Assembly: GCF_034377145.1 (NCBI RefSeq)
Contig: NZ_CP139707.1
Coordinates: 1,373,001 to 1,437,000 of the forward strand
DNA from: Sulfitobacter sp. OXR-159
GTDB taxonomy: Bacteria; Pseudomonadota; Alphaproteobacteria; Rhodobacterales; Rhodobacteraceae
DNA length: 64,000 bases
Reading direction: 5' to 3'
Part shown: piece after piece, positions 6,959 to 15,530 of the stretch
How the letters are laid out: each line of letters starts with the position of its first letter
How positions within the stretch are numbered: position 1 is the stretch's first letter
Notes under the pieces: model-generated
Database searches by the model: none
What the model saw: only the letters and a program-made list of their open reading frames with translations
Told to the model about the DNA's origin: nothing
Made by a program: the position numbers and the translations under genes

Positions 6959-8561
6959 TTTCATCCTGCATTCCCCAGGTGGCGTGTCGTTTGAGGTGAA
7001 GATCGCCTGTATCCGATCGCTAGACAAGGATTTTCTGCCGCAAGCGGCACCTGCGGTCGCGCAGACTGCTGGATCTGGACGGATCAGACCGCGAAGCCGC
7101 TGTTTCCTTGCCCAGGGGCGGCGTTTTTCAGCGCAGCGGACAGATCTGTCCAGCCGCTTTCGTTCAGTTTGAGCGTGGATCGCGATCATGCGCATAGCGG
7201 TGGCGCTCGCAATCGGCGGATAGCGGCGAGGATGGCGCGTACCATCGTGCCGGTGACAGCGACCTCGGCCAGCTGGAAGGTGATGGTGCGGGCGTGACGG
7301 ACCACACGTGCCCCGATCTTGATCAGCTTCAGTTGCAGGCTGGTCAACGACCAGTCGGCCATGGCTTCGGGCAGCTCGATGCAGCGCAAGAAGGTGGCCA
7401 GGTTGTACGCCAGGGCGTGCAGTTGCAGCCGCACCTCATTGTCGCGGAACTTCCGGCACGACAGCCGCGTCCAGCGAAAGGCGTATTTGCCCTCTTTGAT
7501 GTGCTGCTCGGCGGTGCCGCGCTGGTTGTAGAACCGCACCACCCAGTCCGGCTCCATCGGCAGGTTGGTGACGATGAAGCCGACACGCGGGAACAGTTCG
7601 CCCGGATGCCATTCGATCTTGGCGATCACCCGGCGTTCCTTGTCCCAGGACGCCGCCTGATACTCGAATTCCTCGAAGAACCGCTTGACCTTGGTCAGTG
7701 ACGGCCGCCCGACAGGGCGCGTTAGCCGATGCGCGATCTTGTCCTTGAGGACCGCGTTTGCGGGCAGCCGGATGGCGTAGAAGAACCGCGCTTCTTCCAA
7801 TCGCTCATAGATCGCCGGGATCGCGTAGGCAGCATCGGCCCGGAAGAACCTGCCACCAAGGTCGCGCTCCGCGTAGCGCGCAATGACGGGGTCGAGAACA
7901 TCACGCCAGCCATCGGCGCTGTGGACGTTGCCATGGCGCAGGGCGCAGCGTTCCAGCATCCCGAACTGGTTGAACAGAAAGTTGGGGTGATAGCAGCTAC
8001 AGTCGAAATGGCCATTCCAGGCGGACCCTTCCTGGTCGCCATGGGTCGGGCTGACCGAGCTGTCCATGTCCAGAACGATGTACTTCAGCCCGTTACGGTC
8101 ATGGAACCGGTCGATCCATTGCCCGTTCAGGTCGGCCAGCGCGGCACGGTTCCCGGCCAGAGCCAGCGTCTCGGTCTCGAACCGTCCCATCTGCGATGCC
8201 GAGGCCGCTTGTGCATCGACCGCTCTGCCGCCGACAACTTGGCGCATGACCGGATCGCAGGCGAGACGGTTGGCGTCGTTGACATCCTCGTATCCGGCCA
8301 GCCGCCCAAAGACTGATTGCCGGAACAGGCCGTCGAGCCGATGGACCGTGTTCTTGCCAGAGCGAGTATCGCGCAGCGCCGCTGACGCCAAATCGGACAA
8401 CCCGAGCGCGTCATCAAGCTCGCGCATCACCAGAAGGCCGCCGTCGGAACTGAGCTGCGTGCCGCGAAATTCCAGCCGCACGCGAGGGTCGAAATCCACC
8501 CGATCTGCCCGTTGCAAGCCCGCACCCTCTGGGTGATCCATGAAACGCGCCCCTCGCAGCC
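6959..8561 (-). mobile_element. IS1380-family insertion sequence (ends approximate)
   Basis: It contains one intact IS1380-type transposase. TTCA occurs at 6955-6958 and 8562-8565, and taking these as the target duplication restores the fibre frame. I could not find convincing terminal inverted repeats, so the ends may be off by about ten bases. The 3' side of the transposase has about 225 non-coding bases. Confidence 0.7.
7186..8541 (-). CDS. IS1380-family transposase
   Basis: A 451-residue DDE transposase of the IS1380 type: ELRGTQLSSDGGLLVMREL-type opening (here EFRGTQLSSDGGLLVMRELD), the LDMDSSVSPTHGDQEGS acid motif, FFRADAAYAIP, and the YNQRGTAEQHIKEGK glutamate region near the C-terminus. 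It is full length with no visible defect. Direction is opposite to the interrupted fibre gene. Confidence 0.92.
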   Translation of the reverse strand: MDHPEGAGLQRADRVDFDPRVRLEFRGTQLSSDGGLLVMRELDDALGLSDLASAALRDTRSGKNTVHRLDGLFRQSVFGRLAGYEDVNDANRLACDPVMRQVVGGRAVDAQAASASQMGRFETETLALAGNRAALADLNGQWIDRFHDRNGLKYIVLDMDSSVSPTHGDQEGSAWNGHFDCSCYHPNFLFNQFGMLERCALRHGNVHSADGWRDVLDPVIARYAERDLGGRFFRADAAYAIPAIYERLEEARFFYAIRLPANAVLKDKIAHRLTRPVGRPSLTKVKRFFEEFEYQAASWDKERRVIAKIEWHPGELFPRVGFIVTNLPMEPDWVVRFYNQRGTAEQHIKEGKYAFRWTRLSCRKFRDNEVRLQLHALAYNLATFLRCIELPEAMADWSLTSLQLKLIKIGARVVRHARTITFQLAEVAVTGTMVRAILAAIRRLRAPPLCA

Positions 8562-10153
8562 TTCAACACCATGTTTTATATAGGAAATATAATGGTCAGG
8601 ACAGCGAAATCAGCGCCTTACTTGGGAAATGTGGGTTCATGTAACACTTTCATTTCCTTTGAGTTTCGCGACTTAACTGTGGTTCATGTGTACCAAGACA
8701 GTGACAAGACAACGTGGGAAAACGCATTTTTCACCGGGACAGGCGATGGCGGCGGCAGGAAACTCATGCTGGTTAATGTTGCTGTTTATGGCTTCGACAG
8801 AATTATTAATAACATTGGGACCGTGAACTTTGACACCACAAGAGCAGAGCGGTGTGATTTCCTTTATGGAGGTACATTCTACTATGGCCGTAGCAGTCAG
8901 TCAGTGAACAACAGCTTTGAACATTGCTCTTTCTTCCAACTTGATGCGCTCGTTGATGGCGCGGGACTAGGGAATACAAGTTTCATTGTCTGCAACATCG
9001 TAATTGATGGGCCTTGGCTTAAACTGTATGGCGCAAACGGCCTATTTGGGCCAAATTCGACGTATATTTTTGATGGGTGTAAGGGAGAGCCTTGGAATAA
9101 CGGGCATTCCTATGCGGGGGGCGCGCGGTCGTCCTTGGTGAAATTGTATGGGGACACGGTGTACATCCGCGCCTTGATCAAGTTTCGCGACTGCGGGTTC
9201 ACCAGTTCGCTCGGGTTCGACACCTCGACTGATTATCCACAGATCGAAATGACACCTAAGATGCGTATCGAGTGGGACGGCGGTATGCTGGACAGTGATG
9301 CCAAGATCAAGCTGCACCCGATTGCAATATCTGCCACGGGGAATAAAGACTCACACTTTGGTTTATTCTTCAAAGGGCTGCGCCAAGCACCTGATCCTGA
9401 CCAGATTACTTATGCGGGTACACCGACAAACTCGGCTACATATCCTCAAGTCACATGGGAATGGTGCAATGATCTGCCGAATATGACGGTGCTGTATAAA
9501 GGTGTAACAGCTTCAACATTGTCGTTTGCGCCAACCGTTGACCGTGCCGAGCATACAAATTGCATGAACAGCGGGTCACACTCTTACGGCATCCTAACCT
9601 TCGGCTCCGACCTTGTTCATGAGCTTGATTTTTTCGGCCACGGGCAAGAGGTCGTAGATGTTGCCGTTTCAGTGACCTACAAAGGCGGCGCGGACGATCT
9701 CAAAATAGAAACGTCTTTGGATGGCTTTTCTACAGTATTGGACACATTCTATGTGAGTGGGGCAAATGGCTCGTACCGGATGCCGATTTCCAAGGCCAGC
9801 GCCCCCGTTTCTGGGGGCAAAGTTCACGATTGGGCAAGCCTCGCTGACGGATCGCAACAATCAACCACTGTTACCGTTCTAGGGGCAGAGGTTGGCGACG
9901 AGGTTCTGGCTGTTAGCATAGACAGCGCGCTGAGCGGCACACGCATGTGGGGTGAAGTTACGGCCACGGATACCGTTACTGTTTACCATCGAAACGACAC
10001 AGGGGCGGCAGTCGATGTGTCTAGCGGGACTATCTCAGCTACGGTGCGTCGAGCATCTACCGTAGTTGGTAAGGTCGGTGACGATACACTGTCAGTCCGT
10101 TGCTCTGGCCCGCAAGCGAGGGGGCATATTTATGCGACGATAAGGTCAGCATA

Positions 10154-10366
10154 ATGCTCCCCCTCTGCGAAGCCGTCAGCCGCCGCCTCTGCCGCTGGCT
10201 GACGGGCTGGGATATGACGCTCTGCGCGTTTGCGTGGTGGCGTCGTGACAAGCACCGCAGGCTCTACCGCGTCCTAAAGTGGGGGCTGTGGTGGGTCGAG
10301 CAAGACCATCCGCGCCAAAGCTATGAGCGGCGCTGGCTCACACCCGATATTCCCAAAGGCGAGTAA
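10154..10366 (+). CDS. small Trp/Arg-rich protein after fibre 1
   Basis: A 70-residue protein starting MLPLCEAVSRRLCRWLTGWD, with AFAWWRRD and GLWWVEQDHP. Its ATG overlaps the fibre stop (TAATG). A paralogue with nearly the same first 32 residues follows the second fibre gene at 12587. Function is unknown. Coupling to each fibre suggests a fibre-assembly or host-surface role, but this is inference. Confidence 0.65.
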   Translation: MLPLCEAVSRRLCRWLTGWDMTLCAFAWWRRDKHRRLYRVLKWGLWWVEQDHPRQSYERRWLTPDIPKGE

Positions 10367-10387
10367 ACGGGTTATACATCACAGCAT

Positions 10388-10445
10388 AGACGCGCAGGAC
10401 GTGCGGCAATCACAGCGGTATTTACCCGCGCAACGGTTGGAACGT
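10388..10445 (+). promoter_or_regulatory. late leader element, copy 2 (AGGA hairpin)
   Basis: AGACGCGCAGGACGTGCGGC is shared with copy 1 and continues AATCA. A second hairpin (GCGG...CCGC) and the sequence ACGGTTGGAAC, also in copy 1, follow. The second GGA (10439-10441) is eight bases before the ATG at 10449. No other ribosome site is visible, so GGA itself is probably the Shine-Dalgarno core. Confidence 0.6.
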
Positions 10446-10448
10446 CCT

Positions 10449-12587
10449 ATGCCTGCTCAAGAGTACAACATCAATGTAACCGCCGATGATGGTGACGTGG
10501 ATGCGATGCGCAGCCTCATCGATCGGTTTAAGCCTCTCGCAATTCAAGAAGCGACAGACCAAGCCACCGCAGCAGCCACAAGCGCAGCACAGGCAGCGCT
10601 GTATGATGGGCCGAAGGTGGACACGTTTGCGGAGCTGGCAAGCGTTACTCCCGAGATGCTGAGTGTTGGCGAGTATATCCGCTGCATTTCTGGCGGGTGG
10701 GTTTACCAGCGAGCGGACGATGGCGCTACTGATCCGGGGCTGCTGGACTACACCGGAGCGGGCGGGGTGAAGCTGCGGGTGCTGGACCGGGACGCCGAAA
10801 TTTCTCAGAAGGAGTTCGGGAATGATCATGACAACGCAACAGCCGCCGCCGCTCTTTCGGCCCCTGCAATTGGCCGGTTCAAAAAACTAAACCTTGGCTC
10901 AAACATCATTGAACTCACCAGCAAAATAGACCTTACGCTGACGCAACACACAGTCATCACGGCAAACGGCGGCGGATATATGGCGGCAAATGCGGGGGCG
11001 GTGAGCCGCCTTCTGCATATCGACACAGCGGGATATGATCTAACAATAGAAGGTTTACTATGGGACGGTGACAACAAAGTTCCGCAACTCTACCGCATCG
11101 ACAACACGTCAGGCTTTGCTGGAGAAATCCAGCTTTTGCACAACAAGCATCTGAACGTGTTTCGAGAACTAGCGCGTGATGGGCAGGGCGGTACAGACGC
11201 CGTTTATGTGCGTGGCGGGTTTGAAAAGGTTTTGGCTGATGACAACCTGTTTAAGAATGTTTCGCGCGAAGCTGGGGTAGGGATTCCGGGATCGGCAGGG
11301 TCAACAGGATTGGCCGTGGGGCATGACGTTACGACAGGCTCCACACTGTTTGCCAAGTCTTTCATCCATAAGTGCAACCAATACGACACCATCGACACAG
11401 AAGACACCGGGGCTGACCGTGCCGACTGTGACGGCGTGAAATACTTCACCGGCGAGGTTGCGGACGGAGACACTACGTTCATTCCGACCCGATTTGTCTC
11501 GACCGGGAACGAGTACAAGGACTGTGCGGGGCGTGGAATTAAGGGTCAGGTTTCTCATGGCCTTGTTTCCAATGAAACGATTATCCGTGAAAATGTTCTA
11601 TCAATCCATAACGGGTTTTCTGACATCAATCTGCAAATGGGATCAGGGACGGTTGCGAATATTGACGCATTCTATAACGAGGTAGGCGGGTTGTCGCCGT
11701 TCACTGCTGACGGATCGGCGGGGTCCGGCAGTTCGGTTGTCAGCTTTTACAGCACTCCAAGAGCGCGCGAAAGTGGTTCCCCAACGGTGCACGGCGTTAC
11801 CGTTTACAACAATGTCCCCAAGCCCACTGGGCAGCTATCTGAAATCTGTAGCTTTACAACAGCAGGAGAGGACACGAGCAACCCGGCTATATTTAGTATG
11901 TCGAACTGCAAAGTAGTCGGGGGCGCAGTTAAATACTTTGCCACGGCTCCGGTAAAGGGTACGGGATCGCCAAGAGCCGTTGTGAATATGACTGGATGCT
12001 ATGCATCCGACCTAACAAATGCGTTTATCGGCGTAGCGTCGGGCCACGAGCAGCAGCTTTTCTTGGAAGCAAACGGAAACATAAACGCATCAGGGTCAGA
12101 CGTTCTCGCAGCCGAAGTGACATACGCAGCCGGGACCGCTGCGAAATGCAATGTTTCGGGCTTGGGTAACTCTGGTGTTGATATGGACCCACGGCGGCTG
12201 TCAGGGGGCACCATTGGCGGCACTGTACCGCTTCGCACCAATACGATTTTCCCCCGAAATGATAGTACAGACGCCACAGCGGGTTTCAGCTTTGAAAACG
12301 CTTTCCTTGCCGACGATGAAACATATACTTTCCGCGCTATGGGGTACAACAGTCACGGCCTTTTCATGGTCTCAGCGAATTATACCCACGATGCACAGGC
12401 TGTATTTGGCATTTCTGGAAGTGGATACGCAGACCTAACCGGAGGGGCAGCATCATCCTTCGCGTTTGGCTCTGGCTCCAACCCTGACACTGATGGCAAG
12501 ATCAATGTTTGGCACGATGGGCTTAACCTGCATATTAAAAACCGCTTGGGGTCGGCCCGCAACTTTCTTGTTGGGTGTTTTGGCTAA
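10449..12587 (+). CDS. tail fibre/spike protein 2
   Basis: A 712-residue adsorption protein. The first 40 residues are a short particle-binding arm, followed by the linker SAAQAALYDGPK that is also in fibre 1 and marks a mosaic joint. Residues about 100-180 resemble a P22/collar-type domain (YIRCISGGWVYQ). The rest is an asparagine-, glycine- and serine-rich right-handed beta helix ending in a small beta domain. The ATG at 10449 is chosen because it follows the leader element. With fibre 1 broken, this may be the only working fibre. Confidence 0.8.
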   Translation: MPAQEYNINVTADDGDVDAMRSLIDRFKPLAIQEATDQATAAATSAAQAALYDGPKVDTFAELASVTPEMLSVGEYIRCISGGWVYQRADDGATDPGLLDYTGAGGVKLRVLDRDAEISQKEFGNDHDNATAAAALSAPAIGRFKKLNLGSNIIELTSKIDLTLTQHTVITANGGGYMAANAGAVSRLLHIDTAGYDLTIEGLLWDGDNKVPQLYRIDNTSGFAGEIQLLHNKHLNVFRELARDGQGGTDAVYVRGGFEKVLADDNLFKNVSREAGVGIPGSAGSTGLAVGHDVTTGSTLFAKSFIHKCNQYDTIDTEDTGADRADCDGVKYFTGEVADGDTTFIPTRFVSTGNEYKDCAGRGIKGQVSHGLVSNETIIRENVLSIHNGFSDINLQMGSGTVANIDAFYNEVGGLSPFTADGSAGSGSSVVSFYSTPRARESGSPTVHGVTVYNNVPKPTGQLSEICSFTTAGEDTSNPAIFSMSNCKVVGGAVKYFATAPVKGTGSPRAVVNMTGCYASDLTNAFIGVASGHEQQLFLEANGNINASGSDVLAAEVTYAAGTAAKCNVSGLGNSGVDMDPRRLSGGTIGGTVPLRTNTIFPRNDSTDATAGFSFENAFLADDETYTFRAMGYNSHGLFMVSANYTHDAQAVFGISGSGYADLTGGAASSFAFGSGSNPDTDGKINVWHDGLNLHIKNRLGSARNFLVGCFG

Positions 12588-12727
12588 TGCTCCCCCTCTG
12601 CGAGTCCGTTAGCCGCCGCCTCTGCCGCTGGCTGACGGGCTGGGACATGACGCTATGCGCCTATGCGTGGTGGCGTCGTGACCGGGGCTATAGAAGCGAT
12701 CTAGGCAAAGCGCCCTATATAGGGTAA
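12587..12727 (+). CDS. small Trp/Arg-rich protein after fibre 2
   Basis: A 46-residue paralogue of the protein at 10154: MLPLCESVSRRLCRWLTGWD, then CAYAWWRRD, after which the two diverge and this one stops early. The ATG overlaps the fibre 2 stop (TAATG). The repeat of leader element, fibre and small protein twice in a row points to duplication of a three-part unit. Function unknown. Confidence 0.6.
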   Translation: MLPLCESVSRRLCRWLTGWDMTLCAYAWWRRDRGYRSDLGKAPYIG

Positions 12728-12740
12728 ATATCTACATATC

Positions 12741-12800
12741 GACGCGCAGGACGTGCGGCAATCAAGATGGGCTCCGGCTCATAGGCAGATTGGAAAGCGC
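12741..12800 (+). promoter_or_regulatory. late leader element, copy 3 (AGGA hairpin)
   Basis: GACGCGCAGGACGTGCGGCA followed by ATCA matches copies 1 and 2. A weaker second stem (ATGGG/CTCAT) follows and a second GGA lies at 12792-12794 before the holin-like ATG at 12809. This copy places lysis genes under the same apparent control as fibres and coat. Confidence 0.6.
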
Positions 12801-12808
12801 GTCCACAG

Positions 12809-13039
12809 ATGAACCCCATCGACATACCACAACTGGCCGAGCAGTACGGCCCCTTCATCGCCCTTCTGGTGGCGGTGATCGTTGCGTTGGGGTGGACGAT
12901 CCGCGCGCTATGGAAGCGGCTTAACGAGCAGATCGACGCGCGGTTCAAGGACCATAAAGAGCATTCAAGCCAGATGGCTGAGAACACCAAGACACTCGAC
13001 CAAGCCCTCCGGTTCATTGAGGGGAGTGGCCGTGGTTAA
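12809..13039 (+). CDS. holin-like single-TM protein
   Basis: A 76-residue protein with one membrane segment (about residues 15-36, FIALLVAVIVALGWTI) and a charged coiled tail. Size, topology and position ahead of a second membrane protein, amidase and spanins fit a holin or holin-associated protein, also found in phage gp-like superfamily holins. It overlaps the next start. Holin action is inferred from context. Confidence 0.6.
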   Translation: MNPIDIPQLAEQYGPFIALLVAVIVALGWTIRALWKRLNEQIDARFKDHKEHSSQMAENTKTLDQALRFIEGSGRG

Positions 13040-13220
13040 GTTTTGGCAGACGCTTAGGGGCAAACCCACGCCACCATCCCGTGAAGAAGTGGATTCCGTG
13101 CAGGCGCGGGAGGTCAGTGAGGCCGCCCGCCAGCGTCTCGAACGGGCAATCAAGTATCGCAAAAGAGAAGTTAACGGCCTTGTGGAAGGGGTCTTACCGA
13201 AACGAGGTATTGAACAGTGA
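13032..13220 (+). CDS. small basic lysis-region protein
   Basis: A 62-residue soluble protein starting at GTG 13032, preceded by GAGGGGAG. It has a mixed-charge helix (REVSEAARQRLERAIKYRKR) and no recognised domain. It overlaps the holin-like gene upstream by eight bases and the next membrane protein by four (GTGA). Function unknown; membership of the lysis operon is clear from spacing. Confidence 0.55.
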   Translation: MVKFWQTLRGKPTPPSREEVDSVQAREVSEAARQRLERAIKYRKREVNGLVEGVLPKRGIEQ

Positions 13221-13624
13221 CGATTTTGATTTGGGCAAACGTGGTGACGGCGATCATCGCCTTTCTGCTGATGGGACTGGTGACTATCGGATTCGCCCCA
13301 CACCTGCGGCTCCGGCTGAAGGACCACGACGCTAACAGCCTTATGAGCGCGTTCGTTGCGCTGACATCCAGCTTGGTCTGGGTGCGCCTTCTCTGGTGGT
13401 CCCTGCTGCGCCCTCTGGCCGGGGCTTGGGGGTGGTTGCCGCCCGGAGTTTTCACACTTTCGGGGCAGGCGATCAACACTGGCTTCAATATCTGGGCAAT
13501 CGCCGCGGCACTGGCCGCCCTGGGGGCGCTGCACCGCAGTCTTCCCCAACCCGAGCGAGATCACTATAACTGGCTGACCGTGCCGTTCTATCCGCGCCGT
13601 TTCAGCATCGTATGGAGATGGTAG
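13217..13624 (+). CDS. three-TM membrane protein, likely holin
   Basis: A 135-residue protein with three hydrophobic segments (about 5-27, 45-65 and 85-106) separated by charged loops and a basic C-terminus. GTG start overlaps the preceding stop. It directly precedes the amidase, so it is the best class I holin candidate; the 76-residue protein upstream may be its partner or regulator. Confidence 0.6.
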   Translation: MTILIWANVVTAIIAFLLMGLVTIGFAPHLRLRLKDHDANSLMSAFVALTSSLVWVRLLWWSLLRPLAGAWGWLPPGVFTLSGQAINTGFNIWAIAAALAALGALHRSLPQPERDHYNWLTVPFYPRRFSIVWRW

Positions 13625-13625
13625 G

Positions 13626-14159
13626 ATGAAACGCATCGCGATTGTGATCGGCCATAACGCAGGCGCGCAGGGCGCTGTCCGCTGCACTGACGGACGCACC
13701 GAGTACGACTGGAACAGTGACCTCGCCAAGATGATCGAGGCGCACGATCCGGACCACATCAAGGTATTCCGGCGCAAACCCTGGGGCGGGTACAGTACCG
13801 AGATTGATCGGGTGTATGCCGAGGTCGACGCATGGGGCGCCGATGTGAGCGTTGAGCTCCATTTCAACGGCTCGACCAACCCCGCGGCAAATGGGTGCCT
13901 GATGCTGTCCAGCGGGACAAGCGGATCCCGCGCTTTGGCTGCAAATGTGCAGAAAGCATGTGTTGCGGCTCTGGGGAACAAGGATCGCGGGGTTCGCTTC
14001 GTCGGCAAGGGGGATCGCGGCGGGCGTTCGCTCTGGGCCGGTCGCGCCCCGGCAATCCTGACCGAGCCCTACTTCGGGTCGAACAAGGCGGAGTGCGAAG
14101 CCGCAGACGCGCGCAAGGCCGCGCTGGCTAAGGCCATCTACGACGGGGCCCGGGCCTGA
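13626..14159 (+). CDS. N-acetylmuramoyl-L-alanine amidase (endolysin)
   Basis: A 177-residue zinc amidase of the Amidase_3 family, which cuts the amide bond between MurNAc and the peptide stem. Expected zinc ligands are visible: H10 in VIGHNAG, E26 in RTEYDW and H79 in VELHFN; the catalytic glutamate is in ILTEPYFGS near residue 145. No signal peptide or wall-binding domain is present, so release through a holin is expected. SD-like GGTAGG precedes the ATG. Confidence 0.88.
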   Translation: MKRIAIVIGHNAGAQGAVRCTDGRTEYDWNSDLAKMIEAHDPDHIKVFRRKPWGGYSTEIDRVYAEVDAWGADVSVELHFNGSTNPAANGCLMLSSGTSGSRALAANVQKACVAALGNKDRGVRFVGKGDRGGRSLWAGRAPAILTEPYFGSNKAECEAADARKAALAKAIYDGARA

Positions 14160-14227
14160 TGCACGATCTGGTTCTCATAGCCGTAACCTTGGCTGTCATG
14201 GCTCTGACGTGGTGGATGCTGCGGTGA
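14159..14227 (+). CDS. 22-residue membrane micropeptide
   Basis: An open frame MHDLVLIAVTLAVMALTWWM plus LR sits exactly between amidase and spanin. Its ATG overlaps the amidase stop (TGATG) and its stop overlaps the next start (GTGA). It is almost entirely hydrophobic and would be a single membrane helix. The two overlaps argue for real, coupled translation, perhaps as a holin modulator. Confidence 0.5.
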   Translation: MHDLVLIAVTLAVMALTWWMLR

Positions 14228-14565
14228 TCTCCCGTCTAGGGTCATACGCGCTTATCGCGGCTCTGCTGGCCTGTCTGGGGCTCGCCGCCGCCCTCTGGTG
14301 GCAGGCAGGCGACCTACAGCGCCTAGAGGACGAAAACGCGCGCCTCACGCGCAACGCCAACGTGATGCGCGGCCAGATCGAGCAAGCCCGCCAGTCCGCC
14401 GCCGTCGCCGCCGCCCACGCGCAGCGAGAACGCCGCCTGAATGTCGAAGCCTCGAAAACCATAGAGGCCATACAAACCATGAAACTGGGAGATTGCGCCG
14501 ATGCGCCGCTGGATCCTGCCCTTATCGATCTTCTTAGCCGCCGGGATGTGCGACCCGAAGATTGA
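14224..14565 (+). CDS. inner-membrane spanin (Rz-like)
   Basis: A 113-residue protein from GTG 14224: an N-terminal membrane helix (about residues 6-25) followed by a periplasmic coiled coil (LQRLEDENARLTRNANVMRG and on). This is the i-spanin plan, which with an outer-membrane lipoprotein fuses the two membranes at the end of lysis. The o-spanin frame starts inside its 3' end, as in lambda Rz/Rz1. Confidence 0.8.
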   Translation: MISRLGSYALIAALLACLGLAAALWWQAGDLQRLEDENARLTRNANVMRGQIEQARQSAAVAAAHAQRERRLNVEASKTIEAIQTMKLGDCADAPLDPALIDLLSRRDVRPED

Positions 14566-14740
14566 GTATGTGCCCGTGAAACCGGAGGTGCCGGCTGATC
14601 TGCTGGTGCAGGTGCCGATCTCTAACCGGCGCGCGGAAACCTACCGCGATCTGGCGGTCTTGGCCACCGAACATCTCAACAGCGCACAGCTTGCAAACGC
14701 GAAGATCGGGGCGATTGCCGAGGTGCTGGGCCCGCAGTAG
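14501..14740 (+). CDS. outer-membrane spanin (Rz1-like lipoprotein)
   Basis: A 79-residue protein in another frame, overlapping the i-spanin gene by 65 bases. It starts MRRWILPLSIFLAAGMCDPK; C17 is the likely lipidation site, although Met at the -1 position is unusual for a lipobox. The rest is proline-containing then helical, suited to reach the inner spanin. Position and overlap make the Rz1 role likely despite the odd lipobox. Confidence 0.7.
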   Translation: MRRWILPLSIFLAAGMCDPKIEYVPVKPEVPADLLVQVPISNRRAETYRDLAVLATEHLNSAQLANAKIGAIAEVLGPQ

Positions 14741-14816
14741 CGGCATCCTGCCTTCTTTGCATGTAGCCGACAGTCATGTATGCGCTCTCCCGTCTATATC
14801 TGGTGGAGCGCAGGCG

Positions 14817-15017
14817 TTGGACGATCAGCTATTCAGGGCCGGGGTCACGCATATCGAGGTGAAATGCTGGTCCTGCGGTCACAGCGTCACGCTCAAGCCG
14901 GAAGACGTGCCGGAGGGCATCACAGATTACGATTTTGAGAAGCGGGCGACCTGCCGCTGCGGCACTGGCTGGCCCTATGTCACCAAGTTCCCAAAGAAGA
15001 AGCCGCTGACGATGTGA
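14817..15017 (+). CDS. small zinc-ribbon protein
   Basis: A 66-residue protein starting at TTG 14817 with GGAG nine bases upstream. CWSCGH and CRCGTGW form a four-cysteine zinc ribbon. Upstream in-frame ATGs would run back into the spanin gene, so the TTG is preferred. It is the last rightward gene before a convergent leftward cluster. Function unknown. Confidence 0.55.
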   Translation: MDDQLFRAGVTHIEVKCWSCGHSVTLKPEDVPEGITDYDFEKRATCRCGTGWPYVTKFPKKKPLTM

Positions 15018-15021
15018 GGGG

Positions 15022-15291
15022 CTAGCTTGCTTGCTGTTTCAGTTCGGTAATCCGTCGCCGCAGTTCGCGGTTTCGGATCGACATGCGCACGTTCTGTTCT
15101 CGCAGGCTTTGAGCGGATTGTAGGTAGGATTCGGCGCGGCGTTGCGCCCTATCTCTCTCAAGTACCGCTTGCTCCAAATCAGACCCCCTCACTTCGCATG
15201 TGCATCCGTCTGGATCATGGATTGCGCCGTAGCACTCAGGGATGTGCGCCCATAGTCCGGTTTCAGGGTCTTTGACGTGATGGCAAGCCAT
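15022..15291 (-). CDS. hypothetical protein with coiled C-terminus
   Basis: An 89-residue protein. The N-terminal half has C3, C20 and CTCE and may bind metal; the C-terminal half is a charged coiled coil rich in arginine. It is the last gene of a leftward cluster of six to seven small genes (15022-16944) and converges with the zinc-ribbon gene. No family recognised. Confidence 0.6.
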   Translation of the reverse strand: MACHHVKDPETGLWAHIPECYGAIHDPDGCTCEVRGSDLEQAVLERDRAQRRAESYLQSAQSLREQNVRMSIRNRELRRRITELKQQAS

Positions 15292-15309
15292 GCGGCCTCC
15301 AGTGGGGTT

Positions 15310-15516
15310 TTAGGACTGGGTTTGGCGTGAGGCTTCCGCCGCTGTATTCAGGCAAGCGCCGCACACGGCATCGCTCGGACTGGGCAACGCTGCGCCGCAC
15401 TCGATGCAGCCAGCGGCATCAAAGAAGTACGGCCCGTGATCCTCGCCCGTCATTTGGCGCAGATATTCACCATCTGCCTCAAGAGCCTTCATCATTTCAT
15501 CGTCAAATACGGTCAT
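15310..15516 (-). CDS. small CxxC zinc-finger protein
   Basis: A 68-residue protein starting MTVFDDEMMKALEADG, preceded by GGAGG on the coding strand. The C-terminus has two CxxC pairs (CIECGAAL, CGACL), a compact zinc ribbon like the DksA/TraR C-terminal finger, though much shorter. A longer frame exists upstream but lacks a ribosome site. Function unknown. Confidence 0.6.
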   Translation of the reverse strand: MTVFDDEMMKALEADGEYLRQMTGEDHGPYFFDAAGCIECGAALPSPSDAVCGACLNTAAEASRQTQS

Positions 15517-15530
15517 TGGTTCCTCCGGGA

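Larger units (their letters stand above)
5659..10154 (+). pseudogene. tail fibre/spike gene split by IS1380
   Basis: The N-terminal part (5659 to about 6958) has a collagen-like opening (VGSKGDIGIGI), an alanine-rich repeat block with many TQAG(I/V)AT units, a shared SAAQAALYDGPK linker and the start of a pectate-lyase-like beta helix (RGFGADP, AAIDAAL). The C-terminal part (about 8566-10154) continues the helix and ends in beta domains. Joining after a TTCA duplication gives a continuous frame (GSF-NTMFYIGN). Undisrupted it would be near 960 residues. Adsorption through this fibre should be lost. Confidence 0.85.
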
